DNA of 64,000 nucleotides. Source: Streptomyces sp. MST-110588 (GTDB taxonomy: Bacteria > Actinomycetota > Actinomycetes > Streptomycetales > Streptomycetaceae). The notes beneath the pieces were generated by a model, which saw only the letters and a list, made by a program, of their open reading frames with translations, was not told the origin of the DNA and did no database searches. Shown here piece after piece: positions 54,513 through 61,476 of the stretch. The stretch spans positions 5,320,001 through 5,384,000 of the forward strand of contig NZ_CP074380.1 in NCBI RefSeq assembly GCF_022695595.1, in the 5' to 3' direction. Each line of letters opens with the position of its first letter. Position 1 is the stretch's first letter. The position numbers and the translations under genes are program-made.

Positions 54513-54566
54513 CTGTGGTCGGCGCCTGCCGGCCTCGGCGTACTCGGGTGTACCGAAGGGGATCTC

Positions 54567-55597
54567 ATGACCGAGCCGTACGACCTGATCACCATGGGCC
54601 GCATCGGGGTGGACATCTATCCGCTCCAGACCGGCGTCCCGCTGGCGCGGGTCGAGACGTTCGGGAAGTTCCTCGGCGGCTCGGCGACCAATGTCGCGGT
54701 GGCCGCCGCCCGCCTCGGGCGCCGTACCGCCGTCATCAGCCGCACCGGCCGCGACCCCTTCGGCGACTACGTCCACCAGGCACTGCGCGAGTTCGGCGTG
54801 GACGACTGCTGGGTGACACCGGTCGAGCGACATCAGACGCCCGTCACCTTCTGCGAGATCTTCCCGCCGGACGACTTCCCGCTCTACTTCTACCGCCGCC
54901 CCAAGGCTCCCGACCTGGAGATCCACCCCGGCGAGGTCGACCTGGACGCCGTCCGGGCGGCCCGCGTCTTCTGGATGACCGGTACGGGCCTGTGCGAGGA
55001 ACCCAGCCGCACCGCTACCCTCGCCGCACTCGCCGCCCGTGCGAAGTCGGGCCCCACCGTCTTCGACCTCGACTGGCGCCCGATGTTCTGGGGCGGCCAG
55101 GGCGGTGCCTCGGGGGACGGCGGGGCCACCGGCGCCGCGGCGATGGCCGCGGCCCGCCCGTACTACGAGGCAGCGCTCGCCCATGCCACCGTCGCGGTCG
55201 GGAACGTGGACGAGGCGGAGGTCGCCACCGGCGTACGGGACCCTGAGGCGTGCGCCCGCGCGCTGCTGGACAGCGGTGTGGAACTCGCCGTCGTCAAACA
55301 GGGGCCCGAGGGCGTACTGGCCGTGCACCGCGACGGCCGGAGGGCCGAAGTACCGCCCATCCCCGTAGAGGTCGTCAACGGCCTGGGCGCCGGTGACGCC
55401 TTCGGGGTTCGCTGTGCCACGGGCTGCTGGCGGGCTGGGACCTGGAGACCGTGATGCGGTACGCCAACGCCGCCGGCGCCATCGTGGCCTCCCGACTGGC
55501 CTGCTCCTCCGCCATGCCGACCGCCGCCGAGGTCGAGGAGTTCCTCGCCGGCCGTACGGGCGTGCGGTCGGCGGCGCCGCGTGGTCCCGGACGCTGA
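54567..55597 (+). CDS. iolC: 5-Dehydro-2-deoxygluconokinase (PfkB family; apparent frameshift)
   Basis: ATG 54567 opens a PfkB kinase: LITMGRIGVDIYPLQTGVPL, GGSATNVAVAAARLGRRTAV, HQTPVTFCEIFPPDDFPLYF and NGLGAGDAFG, the ATP/anion-hole signature. Right after it the frame breaks at the four-G run near 55405. With one more G the protein continues GGSLCHGLLAGWDLETVMRY to a stop at 55597, a normal full-length C-terminus of 343 residues. As written the frame ends early at 55454. IolC phosphorylates 2-deoxy-5-keto-gluconate. It leads the right-going arm of the cluster. Confidence 0.88.
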
Positions 55598-55759
55598 CCG
55601 CGGGCCCCGGCCGTGTCGGCGCCTGCCCCGGCCGTGTCGGCGTCGCCCTCGTACGCGTCGGTTCCGGCCCCCGTACGCACCGATGCGGGCCGCCGTCCGC
55701 GCCGGTTCCGGCCGCCGTACGCGTCGAGCCGAACCCCCACCAAGAAGGTGAGCCACACC

Positions 55760-56647
55760 TTGACCACTCGGATCTCCGGCCTCGCGACGCTCCGCGCCCG
55801 GCACCCCGAAGCCGTCGCCGAGGCCGCGGCGCGTCGTACCCGCCGCCCCTTCATAGGGGCCCGCGGCCGACTGATGATCATCGCCGCCGACCACCCGGCC
55901 CGCGGCATGCTCGCCGTCGGCGACCGGGCCCTGGCCATGGCCAACCGCGTCGACCTGCTGGAACGGCTGTGCCTGGCGCTCTCACGGCCCGGCGTGGACG
56001 GGGTGCTGGCCACCGCCGACCTCCTGGAGGACCTGCTCCTCCTCGGAGCCCTGGAGAACAAGGTCGTCGTGGGCTCCATGAACCGCGGCGGCATCGCCGG
56101 GGCCGCCTTCGAGATGGACGACCGCTTCACCGGCCACCGGCCCCAGGACATCGCCCGACTCCGCTTCGACGCGGGCAAACTGCTGCTGCGCATCGACTAC
56201 GGCGACCCCGGGTCGCTGGCCACGCTGGAGACCGCGGCCCGCACCATCGACGCGATGGCCGAACGGCAACTGCCCACCTTCGTCGAACCGTTCATCTTCC
56301 GCCGGACCGACGGCGAGGCGCGCAACGACCTGAGTGCCGAGGCCGTCACCCGGTCGGTCGCCATCGCCTCTGGCCTGGGCGGCACCTCCGCCTACACCTG
56401 GCTCAAACTGCCCGTCACCGACGACCCGGCCGACATGGCGGGGGTGTGCGAGACGTCCACGCTGCCGGTGGTGCTGCTCGGCGGCGCCGTCGGCAGCACC
56501 GTCCGGGACCAGGAGGCGGCGTACGAGAGGTGGCGTACGGCGCTGCGGCTGCCGACCGTACAAGGGCTGGTCGTCGGCCGCTCGCTGCTCTACCCGGTGG
56601 ACGGGGACGTCGCGGCGGCCGTGGACACCGCCGTCGGACTGCTGTGA
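55760..56647 (+). CDS. Cgl0159-like (beta/alpha)8-barrel protein, probable class I aldolase of the inositol pathway
   Basis: The start is uncertain: TTG 55760 (GAAGGTGAG upstream) or GTG 55748. About 295 residues. The barrel shows RLMIIAADHPARGMLAVGD, DGVLATADLLEDLLLLGALE, KVVVGSMNRGGIAGAAFEMDD, KLLLRIDYGDPGS, PTFVEPFIFRR and VQGLVVGRSLLYP. It matches the structurally known Cgl0159 type found beside iolC in actinobacteria. No IolJ-type fructose-bisphosphate aldolase is in this cluster, so cleavage of the phosphorylated keto-acid into glycolytic and malonate-semialdehyde parts by this protein is a reasonable inference. Confidence 0.83.
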   Translation: MTTRISGLATLRARHPEAVAEAAARRTRRPFIGARGRLMIIAADHPARGMLAVGDRALAMANRVDLLERLCLALSRPGVDGVLATADLLEDLLLLGALENKVVVGSMNRGGIAGAAFEMDDRFTGHRPQDIARLRFDAGKLLLRIDYGDPGSLATLETAARTIDAMAERQLPTFVEPFIFRRTDGEARNDLSAEAVTRSVAIASGLGGTSAYTWLKLPVTDDPADMAGVCETSTLPVVLLGGAVGSTVRDQEAAYERWRTALRLPTVQGLVVGRSLLYPVDGDVAAAVDTAVGLL

Positions 56648-56772
56648 CCGGCGGGGCAACCGGCGGGCAACTGGTGGGGCGACCGCCGGGCCGACCGCCG
56701 AGTCGACCGCCGGCGCGAGCCGTGAGAGCCGGATTCCGTCCACTGTCAGTGGCGAGGAGGAGACTTACCGTC

Positions 56773-57744
56773 ATGAACGCACAGCTCCCGTTCCACGTGC
56801 CGGCGGGGCGCGCGGCCGAAGGGCCGTACGCCCTGGTCATCGATCCCGAGAAGGCCGGCTGGCACTACTCCTGCCTCCGCGTCCTGGACCTGCCGCCCGG
56901 CGGCCGGCACTCCCTGGCCACCGGCGGCGCCGAGTGGATCGTGCTGCCGCTCTCCGGCGGCTGCACGGTCCGCACGGACGACGGCGCCGCCTTCGAACTG
57001 GCCGGCCGGGAGAGCGTGTTCAGCGGGGTCACGGACTTCGCGTACGTGCCGCGCGATGTGCGCGTACGGATCACCAGTGGCAGCGGCGGGCGGTTCGCGC
57101 TGGCCGGTGCCCGCTGCGAGCGCCGCCTTCCCGCGCGGTACGGCCCGGCGAGCGGGGTCCCCGTGGAACTGCGCGGTACGGGCACCTGCTCGCGCCAGGT
57201 CAACAACTTCGCCGCGGCCGGGGCCTTCGCGTGCGACCGGCTCATCGCGGTCGAGGTGCTCACCCCCGGCGGCAACTGGTCCTCCTACCCGCCGCACAAA
57301 CACGACGAGTGCCGCCCCGGCGAGGAATCCGAGCTGGAGGAGATCTACTACTTCGAGATCGCTCCCGCGCGGGGTGCGGAGCCAAGCGCGGAGCGAGGTA
57401 CGGAGCAAAGTACGGAGCGAGGTCCGGCGCGGAGCACGGAACGAGGTACGGAAGGGTTCGGCTACCAGCGCGTCTCCCCGTCCGGGCACGGCCGCGGCAC
57501 CGATGTGCTCGCCGAGGTCCGCGGCGGCGACGCCGTCCTGATTCCCGACGGCTGGCACGGCCCCTCCATTGCCGCCCCGGGCCACGACATGTACTACCTC
57601 AACGTGATGGCCGGCCCGGGCCCGGAACGGGAGTGGCTGATCCGCGACCACCCCGACCACGGCTGGATCCGCTCGACCTGGCCCGGCCAACCGGTCGACC
57701 CCCGCCTTCCTCTCTACCGAGCCCCCGCAGGAGACGCACGATGA
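56773..57744 (+). CDS. iolB: 5-Deoxy-glucuronate isomerase
   Basis: ATG 56773 follows GAGGAGGAG; 323 residues. IolB features: two cupin-like halves, with WIVLPLSGGCTVRTDDG in the first and SYPPHKHDE, ELEEIYYFEI and PDGWHGP in the second, supplying His/Glu metal ligands. It converts 5-deoxy-glucuronate to 2-deoxy-5-keto-gluconate. A low-complexity insert of Arg/Glu/Gly/Ser repeats (about 57365-57460) separates two conserved strands and is unusual for the family. Its stop overlaps iolD (ATGA). Confidence 0.93.
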   Translation: MNAQLPFHVPAGRAAEGPYALVIDPEKAGWHYSCLRVLDLPPGGRHSLATGGAEWIVLPLSGGCTVRTDDGAAFELAGRESVFSGVTDFAYVPRDVRVRITSGSGGRFALAGARCERRLPARYGPASGVPVELRGTGTCSRQVNNFAAAGAFACDRLIAVEVLTPGGNWSSYPPHKHDECRPGEESELEEIYYFEIAPARGAEPSAERGTEQSTERGPARSTERGTEGFGYQRVSPSGHGRGTDVLAEVRGGDAVLIPDGWHGPSIAAPGHDMYYLNVMAGPGPEREWLIRDHPDHGWIRSTWPGQPVDPRLPLYRAPAGDAR

Positions 57745-59750
57745 GCGCCCCGACACCTCGTACGGGCAAGGGCCCCGCGACCGACGCCCAAGAGGCCGAC
57801 GCCCACAAGACCGACATCCGCGAGACCGAAGCCCACACCACGGACGCCACGGACACCAGGGACACCCCCGACGCCCCCGCGACCCGCCGGCTGACCGTCG
57901 CCCAGGCCCTGGTGGAGTTCCTGGCCCGCCAGTACACCGAGCGGGACGGCGAGCGGCACCGCCTGATCGACGCCTGCTGGGGCATCTTCGGACACGGCAA
58001 CGTGGCCGGCATCGGCCAGGCGCTCCTGGAGTCCCGGGGCGCGCTGCGCTACCTCCAGGGCCGCAACGAACAGGCCATGGTGCACGCCGCCGTCGGCTAC
58101 GCCCGCCAGTGCGACCGGCTCTCCGCCCACGCGGTGACCACCTCCATCGGCCCCGGTGCCACCAACCTGGTCACCGGCGCCGCGCTGGCCACCGTCAACC
58201 GCATCCCCGTGCTGCTGCTGCCCGGCGACATCTTCGCCACCCGCCCCGCCGATCCCGTACTCCAGCAGCTCGAAGTCCCCTGTGCGGGCGATGTGTCGGT
58301 CAACGACACGCTGCGGCCGGTCTCCCGCTACTTCGACCGGATCACCCGCCCCGAGGCGCTGATCCCGGCCGCCCTCCAGGCGATGCGGGTGCTCGCCGAC
58401 CCCGCCGAGACCGGCGCCGTCACCCTGGCCCTGCCCCAGGACGTCCAGGCCGAGGCGCACGACTGGCCGCGGGAGTTCTTCGCCGACCGCGTGTGGCGGG
58501 TGCCGCGCCCGGCGCCGGACGTCCGTGCCCTTGCCGACGCCGTACGGACCGTACGATCCGCCCGCCGCCCCCTGATCATCGCGGGCGGCGGCATCCACCA
58601 CAGCCGCGCCGAAGAGGCCCTGCGCGCCTTCGCCGACACCACCGGCATCCCCGTCGCCTCCACCCAGGCCGGCAAGGGCTCACTGCGCCACGACCACCCC
58701 GCCGACGTGGGCGGCATCGGCCACACCGGCACCGCCACGGCCGACGCGCTGGCCCGCCGGGCCGACCTCGTCATCGGCGTCGGCACCCGCCACACCGACT
58801 TCACCACCGCCTCCGCGACCCTCTTCGCAGCCCCCGGCGTCCGCTTCCTCAACCTCAACATCACCTCCTTCGACGCCCACAAACTCGCCGCGACCCCCCT
58901 GGTCGCCGACGCCCGCACCGGCCTGGAAGCGCTGACCCGCGCGCTGTCCGGGTACCGCGTCCCGGCGGCGTACGAGGAGGAGTACCGCGCCGCCAAGGCC
59001 CGTTGGGAGGCGCGCGTGGACGCCGCGTACGCCGCCGCGGACGACTCCGTACGCCCCTCGCAGTCACAGGTGCTGGGCGCCCTGGACGCCGTCGTCGACG
59101 ACACGGACGTGGTGATCAACGCGGCCGGTTCGCTCCCCGGCGACCTGCACAAACTCTGGCGTGCCCGCTCCCGCCGCCAGTACCACCTGGAATACGGCTA
59201 CTCCTGTATGGGGTACGAGATCCCGGCCGCGATCGGGGTCCGGCTGGCCGCCCCCGACCGGCCCGTGTGGGCGCTGGTCGGCGACGGTACGTACCTGATG
59301 ATGCCGACCGAGATCGTCACCGCCGTCCAGGAAGGCGTCAACATCAACGTCGTCCTGATCCAGAACCACGGGTACGCCTCCATCGGCGGGCTCTCGCAGG
59401 AGACCGGCGGCGAGCGCTTCGGTACGGCGTACCGCTTCCGCGCCCCCGACGGCACGTACACCGGCGACCCGCTGCCCGTGGACCTGGCCGCCAACGCCGC
59501 CTCCCTGGGACTGCACGTCATCCGCGCCGCCACCGTCCGCGAACTGCGGGCGGCGCTGCGCGAGGCACGTGCCTCGGACCGGCCCGCATGTGTCTATATC
59601 GAGACCGAAACGGCTGACACAGTGCCGGGCGCGCCCGGGCCCCAGGCCTGGTGGGATGTGCCTGTCGCCGAGGTCGCCACCCGCCCGGCGGCGATCGGTG
59701 CCCGCAAGGAGTACGACCGCCGAGCCGCCGCCCGCCGCCGCCACCTGTGA
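57741..59750 (+). CDS. iolD: 3D-(3,5/4)-trihydroxycyclohexane-1,2-dione acylhydrolase (ThDP-dependent)
   Basis: ATG 57741 overlaps the iolB stop; 669 residues. After a 45-residue Asp/Thr-rich start come the three ThDP-enzyme domains: LQGRNEQAMVHAAVGYARQ with the activating Glu110, PLIIAGGGIHHSRAEEALRA (central domain), and GDGTYLMMPTEIVTA then INVVLIQNHGYASIGGL, the GDG-N motif that binds Mg-ThDP. IolD opens the inositol-derived ring hydrolytically. It is coupled to iolB and precedes mmsA/iolA by 85 bases. Confidence 0.95.
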   Translation: MSAPTPRTGKGPATDAQEADAHKTDIRETEAHTTDATDTRDTPDAPATRRLTVAQALVEFLARQYTERDGERHRLIDACWGIFGHGNVAGIGQALLESRGALRYLQGRNEQAMVHAAVGYARQCDRLSAHAVTTSIGPGATNLVTGAALATVNRIPVLLLPGDIFATRPADPVLQQLEVPCAGDVSVNDTLRPVSRYFDRITRPEALIPAALQAMRVLADPAETGAVTLALPQDVQAEAHDWPREFFADRVWRVPRPAPDVRALADAVRTVRSARRPLIIAGGGIHHSRAEEALRAFADTTGIPVASTQAGKGSLRHDHPADVGGIGHTGTATADALARRADLVIGVGTRHTDFTTASATLFAAPGVRFLNLNITSFDAHKLAATPLVADARTGLEALTRALSGYRVPAAYEEEYRAAKARWEARVDAAYAAADDSVRPSQSQVLGALDAVVDDTDVVINAAGSLPGDLHKLWRARSRRQYHLEYGYSCMGYEIPAAIGVRLAAPDRPVWALVGDGTYLMMPTEIVTAVQEGVNINVVLIQNHGYASIGGLSQETGGERFGTAYRFRAPDGTYTGDPLPVDLAANAASLGLHVIRAATVRELRAALREARASDRPACVYIETETADTVPGAPGPQAWWDVPVAEVATRPAAIGARKEYDRRAAARRRHL

Positions 59751-59835
59751 CCTGACGCGACCTGACTCGACCTGACCCGCCCGAGCCGCCGCACCCCACC
59801 CGTACCCCTCCCGTACCGCTCAGGAAGGCCGTCCC

Positions 59836-61329
59836 ATGAAGACCATCAACCACTGGATCGGCGGAAAGCCCGTCGAGGGTGTCTCCGGCCACCACGGCCC
59901 GGTCTACGATCCGGCGACCGGAGCGCAGACCAAGCAGGTCGCCCTGGCCTCGGCCGCGGAGGCCGACGCGGCGGTGGCCGCCGCCAAGGAGGCGTACGCG
60001 ACCTGGGGCACCAGCTCCCTGGCCACCCGTACGGCCATCCTGTTCAGGTACCGCGAGCTGATCGACGCCCACCGCGAGGAGATCGCCGCGCTGATCACCG
60101 CCGAACACGGCAAGGTGCACGCCGACGCGCTCGGCGAGGTGGCCCGCGGCCTGGAGATCGTCGAGCTGGCCTGCGGCATCCCGCAGCAGCTCAAGGGCGA
60201 GCTGTCCACCCAGGTCTCCACCCGCGTCGATGTCGCCGCCATCCGCCAGCCACTGGGCGTCGTCGCCGGCATCACCCCCTTCAACTTCCCCGCCATGGTG
60301 CCCTTGTGGATGTTCCCCATGGCCATCGCCTGCGGCAACACCTTCGTCCTCAAGCCGAGTGAGAAGGTGCCCTCCGCGGCCCTCAGGCTCGCCGAACTGG
60401 CCGCCGAGGCGGGCCTGCCGGACGGTGTCCTGAACATCGTCAACGGCGAGCGGGAAGCCGTCGACCGCATCCTGGCCCACCCGGACGTCGCCGCCGTCTC
60501 CTTCGTCGGCTCCACCCCCATCGCCCGCCACGTCCACACCACCGGCACCGCCAACGGCAAGCGCGTGCAGGCCCTGGGCGGCGCCAAGAACCACATGCTG
60601 GTCCTCCCGGACGCCGACCTCGACCTGGCCGCGGACTCGGCGATCAACGCCGCGTACGGCTCGGCCGGTGAGCGCTGCATGGCCATCTCCGTCGTGGTGG
60701 CCGTGGGCGCCACCGCCGACCCCCTCATCGAGAAGATCAAGGAGCGCGCCGCCGCCCTGAGAATCGGCCCCGGCCAGGATCCGGCTTCCGAGATGGGCCC
60801 GCTCATCACCAAGGCCCACCGCGACAAGGTCGCCTCGTACGTCACCGGCGCCGCCGCCCAGGGCGCCGACGTCGTCATCGACGGCACCGGCCACACCGTC
60901 CCCGGCCACGAGAACGGCCACTGGATCGGCGTCTCCCTCCTGGACCACGTCACCCCGGACATGGACGCCTACCGCGAAGAGATCTTCGGCCCGGTCCTGT
61001 CCGTCGTCCGCGTCGACACCTACGACGACGCCATCGCCCTGATGAACGCCTCCCCCTGGGGCAACGGCACCGCGATCTTCACCCGCGACGGCGGCGCCGC
61101 CCGCCGCTTCCAACTGGAGGCCGAGGCGGGCATGGTGGGCATCAACGTCCCCATCCCGGTCCCCGTCGGCTACCACTCCTTCGGCGGCTGGAAGGACTCC
61201 CTCTTCGGCGACCACCACATCTACGGCAACGACGGCGTGCACTTCTACACCCGAGGCAAGGTCATCACCACCCGCTGGCCCGACCCCGCCGACAGCGGCA
61301 TCAACCTCGGCTTCCCCCGCAACCACTGA
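59836..61329 (+). CDS. mmsA: CoA-acylating (methyl)malonate-semialdehyde dehydrogenase
   Basis: ATG 59836; 497 residues. The aldehyde dehydrogenase fold is complete: GVVAGITPFNFPAMVPLWMF, KPSEKVPSAA, VSFVGSTPIARHVHTTG, and SAGERCMAIS with the catalytic Cys281. MmsA/IolA enzymes lack the general base Glu seen in ordinary ALDHs and use CoA; the sequence LGGAKNHMLVLPDADL in that position fits. It turns malonate semialdehyde into acetyl-CoA and CO2 with NAD, closing the inositol pathway, and can also serve valine breakdown. Confidence 0.95.
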   Translation: MKTINHWIGGKPVEGVSGHHGPVYDPATGAQTKQVALASAAEADAAVAAAKEAYATWGTSSLATRTAILFRYRELIDAHREEIAALITAEHGKVHADALGEVARGLEIVELACGIPQQLKGELSTQVSTRVDVAAIRQPLGVVAGITPFNFPAMVPLWMFPMAIACGNTFVLKPSEKVPSAALRLAELAAEAGLPDGVLNIVNGEREAVDRILAHPDVAAVSFVGSTPIARHVHTTGTANGKRVQALGGAKNHMLVLPDADLDLAADSAINAAYGSAGERCMAISVVVAVGATADPLIEKIKERAAALRIGPGQDPASEMGPLITKAHRDKVASYVTGAAAQGADVVIDGTGHTVPGHENGHWIGVSLLDHVTPDMDAYREEIFGPVLSVVRVDTYDDAIALMNASPWGNGTAIFTRDGGAARRFQLEAEAGMVGINVPIPVPVGYHSFGGWKDSLFGDHHIYGNDGVHFYTRGKVITTRWPDPADSGINLGFPRNH

Positions 61330-61358
61330 TCCCCACCGCGCAAGCGGTCCCGCATCAG
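61326..61358 (+). terminator. Weak hairpin after mmsA
   Basis: CTGAT (61326-61330) with ATCAG (61354-61358) encloses ACCGC-GCAA-GCGGT, a compact inner stem. It overlaps the stop region and may end the inositol transcript. Confidence 0.45.
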
Positions 61359-61463
61359 GGTCCAGGACACGCTGTCCGCGCAACCGTCGGGTCCGGCGTG
61401 CCCGGCCTCTCCGTTTTCCGCGGCTCCATGTACCGGCAATCGGGAGGCGGCTGGGGGCGTACT

Positions 61464-61469
61464 TAGGAT
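61464..61469 (+). promoter_or_regulatory. Candidate -10 element giving a nearly leaderless transcript
   Basis: TAGGAT lies only seven bases before the ATG of the hydrolase-ABC gene, so transcription would begin at or next to the start codon. No TTGACA-like -35 is visible. No ribosome-binding site is needed in that case, and only a weak one (CAGGG) is present. Confidence 0.5.
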
Positions 61470-61476
61470 TCAGGGC

